Shown here in pieces: positions 23,921 through 29,829 of a stretch of DNA of 35,220 bases. The stretch's first letter is position 1; every line of letters begins with the position of its first letter. This DNA is from Flavobacteriales bacterium (GTDB lineage Bacteria > Bacteroidota > Bacteroidia > Flavobacteriales > Flavobacteriaceae): contig JALWTX010000020.1 of assembly GCA_026993355.1 (NCBI GenBank), positions 1 to 35,220 of the forward strand, read 5' to 3'. Below the pieces are notes generated by a model. The model ran no database searches. It was not told the origin of the DNA and saw only the letters and a list, made by a program, of their open reading frames with translations. A program made the position numbers and the translations under genes.

Positions 23921-25261
23921 TTATTTTTTTTGTTTTGAATTACTGTTTGTTACGATTTTATACATGACTATCCCGCCAATTGTTATTGCTACCAATGTTA
24001 TGGGTTGCTCATACCATTTTTTTGCTGCCGGCATTTGTGCCAGTGGTGGCAATGGCGCACCTACATATCCTGTGTTTTGCGGCGGATAGTTTGTTTGCCC
24101 ACCACCAAAGAGTGTACTTCCACCAGTGTTTTGCTGTTGCGGTGGACGAACGGTTGTTGTTCCGCTTGTTTGATTACTATTGTTGCCGGTAATAGAGTTA
24201 TAAAAGTTTAAACTGGTTGATAAAAGTCCGGTAATTGCATTTAATGTATTTGCAAATCCACCACCGCCGCCTGAGTTTGAGCCTGACGATGCAGTAACGC
24301 CGCCACCTGCGGAATTACCTCCTAAATTTAGATCGACACCGAAACTCGGTGTGTAACCTAAAGAATTTTGTTGTCCACCGCCAAAACCGCCGCCGCTAAA
24401 ACCGCCAAAACCGCCGCCGCCAAAATCTAATCCGTTCATCCCGAAAGGATTTACCGGCAAAAAGCTGCCATTAAACTTTGGTACTTTTTTTAAAAAATTA
24501 TTAACAACCTGATTTATAATTTCAACCGGGACGTTTGAAAAATGAAATGGCAAAAATTTATTGCCTGCCTTAAGACCTAATGGCATAAATGTTAATTGGT
24601 TTGGCGTTGATAGCATTAATTCTTTGACGCTATCGACATTCTGAACACCTTTATTTTGAAGGATTTGTAAAATCTTTGAAAGTAATTCTTCATTTATTGG
24701 GTTAGCTCCGGGAGCGTTCATCCCTATGTATTTTAATTTTTGTGGCATAACTTCTAAATCTTTTTTTGTTAAATATGTTGGTGTGTAATTGAATCTTGGC
24801 AATGTTCCGTCTATTATTATTTCATTATTATCAACCGGCACTACTATAAATACATGTGTATAATTATCTCCGTCATAACTTACCCGTCTGATATAATGCC
24901 TAATGCCAAGCTGTTGCAATATGCTACTGGCTACGGTTGAATAGCCCTTACAGTTAATACCGTCCTCTCGCATTTGCCATGCACAAGCAATAGATTGCAT
25001 GTGTTGGTCGTCATCATCGGGCTTGTATTGAAAATTGTTATAAATAAACTGATGAACATTTTCAAGTGTTTTTAAAAGCGTATCGGCTTTTAATCTTTTG
25101 GCAATTTTTCCCGCTTGCCAGCTATGTTTTGTAGCCCATTGTGCCATTTGTTTGACGCCAAAATTTGTATCGCCAAATCCTATAACTTCTCTTTTGCAGC
25201 TTGTTTTAGGAAAATATTTATCATACTTGTATTTGGGCTCTAACGAGCGATATAAATCCAT
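23921..25261 (-). CDS. Transglutaminase-like protein with Gly-rich region and C-terminal TM
   Basis: 446 residues. Residues about 60-160 form a transglutaminase-like cysteine domain with a complete triad: Cys104 in GINCKGYS, His136 in NYTHVFIVV, Asp151 in IIDGTLPRF. Such domains hydrolyse or cross-link amide bonds, or serve as peptidases. GMNAP is at 180-184. A middle domain (about 190-280) leads to a glycine-rich region (FGMNGLDFGGGGFGGFSGGG and further repeats, about 281-395), then a membrane segment (ITLVAITIGGIVMYKIV) and a lysine tail. It is the second gene of the late operon. A cross-linking or entry role at the virion membrane, or processing at the recurring motif, are possibilities. 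Confidence 0.82.
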   Translation of the reverse strand: MDLYRSLEPKYKYDKYFPKTSCKREVIGFGDTNFGVKQMAQWATKHSWQAGKIAKRLKADTLLKTLENVHQFIYNNFQYKPDDDDQHMQSIACAWQMREDGINCKGYSTVASSILQQLGIRHYIRRVSYDGDNYTHVFIVVPVDNNEIIIDGTLPRFNYTPTYLTKKDLEVMPQKLKYIGMNAPGANPINEELLSKILQILQNKGVQNVDSVKELMLSTPNQLTFMPLGLKAGNKFLPFHFSNVPVEIINQVVNNFLKKVPKFNGSFLPVNPFGMNGLDFGGGGFGGFSGGGFGGGQQNSLGYTPSFGVDLNLGGNSAGGGVTASSGSNSGGGGGFANTLNAITGLLSTSLNFYNSITGNNSNQTSGTTTVRPPQQQNTGGSTLFGGGQTNYPPQNTGYVGAPLPPLAQMPAAKKWYEQPITLVAITIGGIVMYKIVTNSNSKQKK

Positions 25262-25539
25262 TATTTAATAAATTCAATTACTTTTAATACGCCTTTATCT
25301 TTTGAATCTTGTACGGCGCCATTATAGTCTATGCGACTGATAAATGTGCCGGGGTTGGCTCGCTTGAATTTGCGCCAAACTTGGCGGTTGGCAAATATTT
25401 TTAATTTATGCAGACCTTTACCATTTGAAACTAATACGGCAAAAACGTTATGAATGCCTTTACTTGCTTTGGCAACTCGTTTTTTACCATTATAGGTTGA
25501 GATATATTCAATATATTTGGTATTATCCGCCATAAACAT
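25261..25539 (-). CDS. Small beta-rich protein, first gene of the late operon
   Basis: Not recognised; 92 residues with strands KYIEYISTYNGKKRVAKA, NVFAVLVSNG and VLKVIEFIK, rather basic in the middle (RQVWRKFKRANPG). Its stop overlaps the transglutaminase start (TAATG). The start follows a 39-base leader from a TATGTTTG promoter box. Could be a minor structural protein or a late regulator; the position first in the operon does not decide. Confidence 0.7.
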   Translation of the reverse strand: MFMADNTKYIEYISTYNGKKRVAKASKGIHNVFAVLVSNGKGLHKLKIFANRQVWRKFKRANPGTFISRIDYNGAVQDSKDKGVLKVIEFIK

Positions 25540-25584
25540 CTGATTTTTTCATTTTGTAATACTTTTTGCTGCTTAATTACACTA

Positions 25585-25592
25585 CAAACATA
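25585..25592 (-). promoter_or_regulatory. Probable -7 element of the leftward structural operon
   Basis: On the minus strand TATGTTTG matches TAnnTTTG and would start transcription near 25578, 39 bases ahead of the 92-aa gene. There is no clear TTTG 17-23 bases upstream, so an activator or phage factor may be needed, as expected for late genes. Confidence 0.5.
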
Positions 25593-25633
25593 TAACAGGC
25601 ATGTTTATTTGCGTTTGGTTTGTTCGCGTTGTT

Positions 25634-25648
25634 ACTGTTTCAAACAGT
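25634..25648. promoter_or_regulatory. Perfect 15-bp palindrome between divergent genes, operator candidate
   Basis: ACTGTTT-C-AAACAGT lies about midway between the leftward TATGTTTG box and the rightward TATTTTTG box, in the 195-base gap between divergent genes. Perfect dyad symmetry in a non-coding control region is what a dimeric regulator would bind. Confidence 0.55.
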
Positions 25649-25708
25649 TTTTGTTTGTTTTATGCTGGTTTTGTGGACTTTATGCGGTTTACGGATTTGT
25701 AATTTTTG

Positions 25709-25716
25709 TATTTTTG
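25709..25716 (+). promoter_or_regulatory. Probable -7 element for the rightward 126-aa gene
   Basis: TATTTTTG matches TAnnTTTG, 19 bases before the ATG at 25735. No good TTTG at the usual distance upstream, so weak or regulated. Confidence 0.4.
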
Positions 25717-25734
25717 TGTAAACTCATTCGCCTT

Positions 25735-26115
25735 ATGACCAAACAAAATCTTAAAAAATTATATCCCGGACTGTCTTATCGCAATTTTGTGAGTCCGGTG
25801 ATTAACCGGATAATTGCAAAACGGCGTAAAATTTCTGTAGAATCTGCCGGTTACATAAAAAGTGTCACGCCAAAAGAGTTTAATGACTTTATGGAATTGG
25901 TAGGGTTGCCGATAGAAAAGGATATGCATGTGTTGGATCATACGCCTACCAAAGATTATTTAATTGGCAAATTTGCGGATATTCCGGTGAGAGATTTGCT
26001 TACAGAAATAAATGAATTAATTAAAAAAAACCGGCATTATCCTGTTGATATGCCGGTATATGATAAGCGTTTGACACCGAAAGAATATAGAATGTTACTT
26101 GATAGAATTATTTGA
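25735..26115 (+). CDS. Hypothetical protein, 126 aa, divergent from late operon
   Basis: Not recognised. The frame is open from 25609, but the first 42 residues (cysteine/phenylalanine-rich) overlap the promoter region, so ATG 25735 (MTKQNLKKLYPGLSYRNF) is chosen. The protein is basic, soluble and helical, with a PKEFNDFMELVGLPI segment and LTPKEYRMLLDRII at the end. It is the only rightward gene between 6.4 and 33.3 kb and sits at the head of the structural operon, so a late-gene regulator is an attractive guess; no HTH is obvious. Confidence 0.72.
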   Translation: MTKQNLKKLYPGLSYRNFVSPVINRIIAKRRKISVESAGYIKSVTPKEFNDFMELVGLPIEKDMHVLDHTPTKDYLIGKFADIPVRDLLTEINELIKKNRHYPVDMPVYDKRLTPKEYRMLLDRII

Positions 26116-26256
26116 TTTCAGATAAACGATTTTATTTCGTTTGTCTAATATTTGAAGTCCTCGTTTTGATATAATACGATGCGCGTCATTGTCAAATATT
26201 GAGCATATTGCTCTTATAGCTAATGCTTGGTATAGTAGTTTTAAAAAATCTTTCAT
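26095..26256 (-). CDS. Small protein, 53 aa, last of a coupled early chain
   Basis: Begins MKDFLKLLYQALAIRAICSI and ends YLKSNNSIK. Its ATG overlaps the stop of the preceding 41-aa gene (ATGA), which is the main support; the tail overlaps the end of the convergent 126-aa gene by 21 bases. Amphipathic N-terminal helix; function unknown. Confidence 0.55.
   Translation of the reverse strand: MKDFLKLLYQALAIRAICSIFDNDAHRIISKRGLQILDKRNKIVYLKSNNSIK
26120..26146 (+). terminator. Hairpin after the 126-aa gene
   Basis: AGATAAACGA (26120-26129) pairs with TCGTTTGTCT (26137-26146), one G-U-type mismatch, 7-base loop. Just past the stop at 26115, so a terminator or 3' stabiliser for the rightward gene; it has no long T-run, and the minus-strand 53-aa frame runs through it. 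Confidence 0.4.
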
Positions 26257-26378
26257 AGAGTGTTTTTAGTGTATTTTATTTTTATTTTAAATTTTAAATG
26301 CTGATCATTTTCTAATGATCCCATGTTCATTGTTTTGACTTTTTTTATTTGTTTTAATTCTACCTCTTTGTTATTCAT
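26253..26378 (-). CDS. Small basic protein, 41 aa
   Basis: MNNKEVELKQIKKVKTMNMG start, ending KYTKNTL. Start overlaps the stop of the 115-aa gene and its stop overlaps the next ATG; both are ATGA junctions. Two such junctions in a row make a real gene more likely than chance. Basic, no motif. Confidence 0.55.
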   Translation of the reverse strand: MNNKEVELKQIKKVKTMNMGSLENDQHLKFKIKIKYTKNTL

Positions 26379-26722
26379 AATACTTCAATTTGATTTTCTA
26401 TTAAATATTTATTGCCGGATAGAGCTTTATCAAGTTCTACGTATGCATCGAATAGGTCAGGGCTGTTAATTGCTAATTTTAAATAGTAAGCTTCAAAATA
26501 GCGTAGGGCTATTTTGAATTTTTCATTTGTATATTGCAGCATTTCTTTGGTTACGGCTTTTTTTCTCATATCTTGCCGGACCCCCATTAGAATGTCCAAA
26601 CTTATTTTGTCTTGTTCCGTTGGCATAGGATTGTCTGCTAATATGCCGGCTATGTATTGCTCGGTCATGGCAATTAGTTGTTTTAGTTGCCGGTAGTTGA
26701 TTTGGATTTTAATTTTTTTCAT
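26375..26722 (-). CDS. Hypothetical helical protein, 115 aa
   Basis: Not recognised. Helical and soluble: YRQLKQLIAMTEQYIAGIL, then a KISLDILMGVRQDMRKKAVT segment and YFEAYYLKLAINSPDLFDAY. AINSP echoes the AAINSP next to a GMNAP site in the 284-aa protein, which may be chance. Start and stop both overlap neighbouring small genes (ATGA), so it is part of a coupled early chain. Confidence 0.72.
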   Translation of the reverse strand: MKKIKIQINYRQLKQLIAMTEQYIAGILADNPMPTEQDKISLDILMGVRQDMRKKAVTKEMLQYTNEKFKIALRYFEAYYLKLAINSPDLFDAYVELDKALSGNKYLIENQIEVL

Positions 26723-26877
26723 TCTGTTAATTTTTTAATTAAATTTTTTGCTTTTTTCTCGTGGTATTTTAGCTGTTTTTGAGAATGTTTGATTCGCTTT
26801 TGTATTTTGTAAGTTTTGTATGCTGATGTTATAAATAATAAAGCAAAGAGAGTGTAAAAAATAGTTTGGGTTTTCAT
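26719..26877 (-). CDS. Small single-TM protein, 52 aa
   Basis: MKTQTIFYTLFALLFITSAY is a membrane segment, followed by a basic amphipathic helix (KIQKRIKHSQKQLKYHEKK) ending KKLTE. Its TGA overlaps the ATG of the 115-aa gene (ATGA). Topology resembles small membrane regulators or toxins; not assignable. Confidence 0.6.
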   Translation of the reverse strand: MKTQTIFYTLFALLFITSAYKTYKIQKRIKHSQKQLKYHEKKAKNLIKKLTE

Positions 26878-26901
26878 ATTTTTTTTTTTTTAAGTTCGTA
26901 T

Positions 26902-27105
26902 TTATCTCATATCAATTTTTTTTCCACAAATTTGGCATTCGTCATACCGGTAAGCCATTCCGGTATGTTCAATTAAGGCGGTGGATCCGTCCGGGTGTGT
27001 GTGTTCGCATACGTCTTGGATGTTGCGTATGATTTCTCTTAATTTTTTGGCTTTTTGCTCGCATTCTGCGAGTTGTTTTTGAAAATGTTGTATTTGGTTT
27101 TTCAT
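26902..27105 (-). CDS. Small coiled-coil plus zinc-binding protein, 67 aa
   Basis: Start at ATG 27105 (MKNQIQHFQKQLAECEQKAK); a TTG two codons upstream is less likely. An N-terminal helix is followed by a probable zinc site built from CEHTHPDG and CQICGKK. No family recognised. It is downstream of the attC-like insert and is followed by the small coupled chain. Confidence 0.7.
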   Translation of the reverse strand: MKNQIQHFQKQLAECEQKAKKLREIIRNIQDVCEHTHPDGSTALIEHTGMAYRYDECQICGKKIDMR

Positions 27106-27573
27106 TTGCAAATATTTTTTAAGGTTTTTTATGTTATTCTATTGTTTTTTAAACAATTATGTTTTAATATAAACATGAATTGATGTTTATATATATGTTA
27201 TGCTGCATAGTGGAAACGGATGTCGAAGTGGTTACCGGAAGGGAGAATTTAAACTTTAAATGTTAGTGTGTTTTTCGGCGGCAGTGGTAGTGTGAGTTAG
27301 TAAATTGGTTTCGTTGGGGGAAATGCTGAAAAATGGCTTTAATAGAAGAGAAATACATAACCAGAGGGCGAAATTAGAGAAAAGAAATCAAATCGGTTAA
27401 GAAGCGAGAATTAAGCCATTTTTTGAGAGCAGAAAAAAATAAAAACGCAGCATAACAATAGCTATACAAAATATGAACTTGGAAGTTAGTAGAAAAGTTA
27501 TTACATTTATCAAGTGTTATGCATCGGTGGATTTCGACCGCAGTCGAAATCCATACTTTGTATAGCCAGACCG
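27106..27573. other. Gene-free 468 bases with nested inverted repeats
   Basis: No convincing gene on either strand. GTTATGCTGC (27197-27206) and GCAGCATAAC (27447-27456) are perfect inverted copies, and inside them AAAAATGGCTTTAAT (27329-27343) pairs with ATTAAGCCATTTTTT (27410-27424) with one bulge. The right part contains the first attC-like site. Only one CCGG is present. Confidence 0.7.
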
Positions 27574-27577
27574 TTAC
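27447..27577 (-). repeat. attC-like recombination site 1
   Basis: Read on the minus strand: TAACGG, a 4-base spacer, stem arm GCTATACAAA, a perfect 11-bp hairpin TGGATTTCGAC-cgca-GTCGAAATCCA (27528-27553 on the plus strand), the returning arm TTTGTATAGC, then TGTTATGCTGC. The terminal AAC...GTT triplets around an imperfect folded arm are the plan of integron attC sites, and the length of about 130 bases is in their range. The TAA stop of the 155-aa gene lies inside the TAACGG end (27574-27576), as in gene cassettes. The R-box letters do not match the RYYYAAC/GTTRRRY consensus exactly. Confidence 0.55.
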
Positions 27578-28041
27578 CTGCCATTAGAGTGAATAGTAGC
27601 ATCGTTGTTTTCTTGCTCAATTGCAGCATCAATTAAATCTTTCATTGTTTGTGGTATGTCAAAAGATTTATCTAAACATCTTGAATACTCATTTTCTAAT
27701 TTTCTTTTAAGTTCAGGATATTCATTACGCATCCAAACAGGGTCTATCGTTCCTCTTGTGTTCTTTTCAATTTCATTCTGAATCTGCTGATATAGTTCCG
27801 ATAGTTGTATTTTTTTAGCTTGTATATTTTTTGATTTACAATTAGGACAAGTATCAGGTTTAACTATCGGCAACCACCTTTCATTTTCACGGTAATCGTG
27901 TTCACCGAAACCACAATCATTACATACATAGTAATCTGAATTTACAGTTATTCCAATATCTGCTAATGTTGTTTTGCGAAATTTTCCGTTTTTTGACCGC
28001 ATTATTATTCTGCCCGAATTTGTTTTATAATGTTTTGCCAT
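27574..28041 (-). CDS. Zinc-ribbon protein, 155 aa, cassette gene
   Basis: N-terminal basic part (RIIMRSKNGKFRKTTLADIG), then a zinc ribbon from YYVCNDCGFGEHDY and DTCPNCKSKN (two CxxC pairs), and a helical C-terminal half (ELYQQIQNEIEKNT, LKRKLENEYSRCL). No enzyme motif. It may bind nucleic acid. The gene lies between two attC-like sites and has no CCGG, unlike most element genes, so it looks imported. Its stop is embedded in site 1. Confidence 0.78.
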   Translation of the reverse strand: MAKHYKTNSGRIIMRSKNGKFRKTTLADIGITVNSDYYVCNDCGFGEHDYRENERWLPIVKPDTCPNCKSKNIQAKKIQLSELYQQIQNEIEKNTRGTIDPVWMRNEYPELKRKLENEYSRCLDKSFDIPQTMKDLIDAAIEQENNDATIHSNGR

Positions 28042-28052
28042 AATATTTATAT

Positions 28053-28277
28053 TTATAATGTTATTACTTTGCCCAATTTCAAATCATCTAATTTTGAATG
28101 ATTTTCTTTCAAATTCAAAAAATCTTCTTCACCTGTAAAGTGTGTACCTTCTTTTCCTGATGTTCTTAACTTAAAGTGTAATTGATGACAGTATTTGTCT
28201 AATTTTCTTCCTTTACGCCAAAGCACTTTCACTTTTTCATTTGTTCTTTTGTCGATTATGTAACCTATGTTTTGCAT
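28053..28277 (-). CDS. Hypothetical protein, 74 aa, cassette gene
   Basis: Not recognised. Basic, beta-rich N-terminal half (NIGYIIDKRTNEKVKVLWRK), charged C-terminal half. It is 11 bases upstream of the zinc-ribbon gene and probably cotranscribed with it. It starts 28 bases from the second attC-like site, so it is the first gene of the putative cassette. A small toxin or antitoxin is conceivable from the two-gene layout but has no motif support. Confidence 0.68.
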   Translation of the reverse strand: MQNIGYIIDKRTNEKVKVLWRKGRKLDKYCHQLHFKLRTSGKEGTHFTGEEDFLNLKENHSKLDDLKLGKVITL

Positions 28278-28304
28278 ATTTCTAATTTTTGATTTTAATA
28301 AAAA

Positions 28305-28358
28305 GCTGATAACACTGTGTATAAGCCATTAAAACGGCTCATACACTTATTCCGTTAA
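28305..28358 (-). repeat. attC-like recombination site 2 (short)
   Basis: On the plus strand GCTGATAAC, three bases, GTGTATAAGCC (28317-28327), 8-base loop, GGCTCATACAC (28336-28346), then TTATTCCGTTAAC. On the minus strand the ends read TAACGG and TGTTATCAGC, the same end words as site 1, with unrelated stem sequence. Conserved ends with a variable but self-complementary middle is the hallmark of attC families. It lies 28 bases after the stop of the 117-aa gene. Confidence 0.55.
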
Positions 28359-28385
28359 CAATTATTTATTTATTAAAACTTAGCA

Positions 28386-28739
28386 TTATACAGGTGTTTT
28401 GATGTAATGCTTAGAAAACATCACATATATAGGGAATTTATCCCCATTTACAACTATATTTTCTGGTAAAGCTATATTTTTATAGAGTTTTACCAGAATA
28501 AAATCATTTCCTTCAACATCCGAATTAATCCGTATGTTTTTAATACCGTGGATGGAAGAGTAGTACCTCTCCTGTGCGTATGCGTCCCCTTCTATATACC
28601 CTTCACCAACCCCATTAATGAGATTTAGGGTTTCAGTTACAAGCTGACCATAAATTTGGTTAGCTTGTTTATTTTCCAATATTGCAAGCGCTCCTTGCAA
28701 TTTGTCAATTTGTTCTATTATTTGTTTTCTTGTTTTCAT
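28386..28739 (-). CDS. Hypothetical protein, 117 aa
   Basis: Not recognised. N-terminal helix (QIIEQIDKLQGALAILENKQ) and a beta-rich C-terminal half (IKNIRINSDVEGNDFILVKLY, KFPIYVMFSKHYI). No membrane segment. It lacks CCGG like the two genes that follow, and its 3' end is followed by attC-like site 2, so it may itself be a cassette gene; no third site is seen upstream of it. Confidence 0.7.
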   Translation of the reverse strand: MKTRKQIIEQIDKLQGALAILENKQANQIYGQLVTETLNLINGVGEGYIEGDAYAQERYYSSIHGIKNIRINSDVEGNDFILVKLYKNIALPENIVVNGDKFPIYVMFSKHYIKTPV

Positions 28740-28766
28740 TTTTTTTAGTTTAAAGTTAAATGTTTT

Positions 28767-29177
28767 TTATGCTATTTTTATTAGTTTGTGTTTGGTTGGT
28801 TGGTATTGTTTTTTCTTAATTTGCAGGCGGGCGCCGGTTCTTTGGTCTTGTACAATGATTTTATCGTTACGTCCTAGTTTTTCAAATTCATTTCGTTTGA
28901 TTGGCATTTTTGCAATTAACGAATCGATAACCATTTTAAAATAAATAGCCGGTGCTTTGCGTATTGGAAATACAGGCTTGATGCCATGGAATTTGACTAC
29001 CGGTGTTTTTGCTGTTGCATCTACTAATGATTTGAATATAAATGCCGGTGTGTATTCGGCGTACTCGTCTGCGCCTCGTTTTAAGATTTCGGCGCTTTTG
29101 CGCTTGCACTTGGGTTTGTAGGGTTGCAGTAGTATGGTTACTATGGCTTTTTTGAGTTTGAATAGTATTTTTTTCAT
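28767..29177 (-). CDS. Hypothetical basic protein, 136 aa
   Basis: Not recognised. Strongly basic, starting with an amphipathic segment (ILFKLKKAIVTILLQPYKPK); the centre has FKMVIDSLIAKMPIKRNEF and the end RLQIKKKQYQPTKHKLIKIA. A nucleic-acid-binding role is plausible from charge alone. CCGG reappears from here onwards, marking the edge of the compositionally different insert. Confidence 0.68.
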   Translation of the reverse strand: MKKILFKLKKAIVTILLQPYKPKCKRKSAEILKRGADEYAEYTPAFIFKSLVDATAKTPVVKFHGIKPVFPIRKAPAIYFKMVIDSLIAKMPIKRNEFEKLGRNDKIIVQDQRTGARLQIKKKQYQPTKHKLIKIA

Positions 29178-29201
29178 TTTTATGATAGTTTATTAGTTAA
29201 T

Positions 29202-29235
29202 GAGATTTCTCATCGCTGCGCTCTGTCGAAATGAC
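29202..29235. repeat. Half copy of the MITE-like repeat inside the element
   Basis: GAGATTTCTCATCGCTGCGC followed by TCTGTCGAAATGACA closely matches the right half of the chromosomal repeat at 3593-3631 (GAGATTCCTCGCCGCT..., TCTGTCGGAATGACA). It lies in the short gap upstream of the 136-aa gene. Confidence 0.6.
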
Positions 29236-29242
29236 ATTAATT

Positions 29243-29581
29243 TTACTTTAAATGTAATTTGTAGTAATGTTCCGGCATGCCATATGGTCCTGTGGCTGTT
29301 TGTGTTGTTTTTTGCAACACATTGAGCTTTGTCAGGTTGGTTATGGCACGGCGCCAGCTTGTTATTGGGGTTCGTTGTAACGGATCAAGTTTTTGCCAAA
29401 CCTGTGATGCTGTCATAGGTTTGTTAATACTTTCAAACAGCTTTACTACTTTTGCTTCTTGGGAAGTAGCTTTTTTAATCTGCTCATCTAATTGCTTTGA
29501 TGAGAGATTAACGGTTTCATAATACGCATCTACAAAATTGAATTTGTTGCGTGCGTTTTTTTGTGGGGTTTTGGTTTTCAT
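29243..29581 (-). CDS. Winged-helix-like DNA-binding protein, 112 aa
   Basis: Residues about 42-110 look like a winged helix: VVKLFESINKPMTASQVWQK (helix 1-2), TPITSWRRAITNLTKLNVLQ (recognition helix), then a short wing and MPEHYYKLHLK. The first 40 residues are a polar extension. Probably a transcriptional or replication regulator of the early region. Its ATG overlaps the stop of the upstream gene (ATGA). Confidence 0.75.
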   Translation of the reverse strand: MKTKTPQKNARNKFNFVDAYYETVNLSSKQLDEQIKKATSQEAKVVKLFESINKPMTASQVWQKLDPLQRTPITSWRRAITNLTKLNVLQKTTQTATGPYGMPEHYYKLHLK

Positions 29582-29823
29582 AACTTTATTTCTTTATTGA
29601 TTTCATTATCATAAAAGCGTGGTTGGTGCTGAAAATTCGGGTAATATTTTTTGAAACGTAATAGCATGCCTTGCGCTATGGTTATTTTGTCGCCTTTGGC
29701 TTTTTTTTCGTAATATGGCATTGAATACCATACTACCATTTTGCCTGATACATAAGCAACGAGCTTTACAAGCCGTTCGGCTTTGTTAATGTCCGGGCAT
29801 TTTTTGGTTTTGGTTACTGTCAT
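29578..29823 (-). CDS. Hypothetical protein, 81 aa
   Basis: Not recognised. Basic and aromatic (AERLVKLVAYVSGKMVVWYS, then RFKKYYPNFQHQPRFYDNE). It lies six bases after the large wHTH protein and is coupled to the downstream winged-helix gene by an ATGA overlap. Confidence 0.7.
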   Translation of the reverse strand: MTVTKTKKCPDINKAERLVKLVAYVSGKMVVWYSMPYYEKKAKGDKITIAQGMLLRFKKYYPNFQHQPRFYDNEINKEIKL

Positions 29824-29829
29824 AGTGGT

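Noticed and set aside
27106-27573. Retron or group II intron in the nested hairpin region
   Set aside because: No reverse transcriptase is encoded anywhere in the window and no intron domain V was seen.
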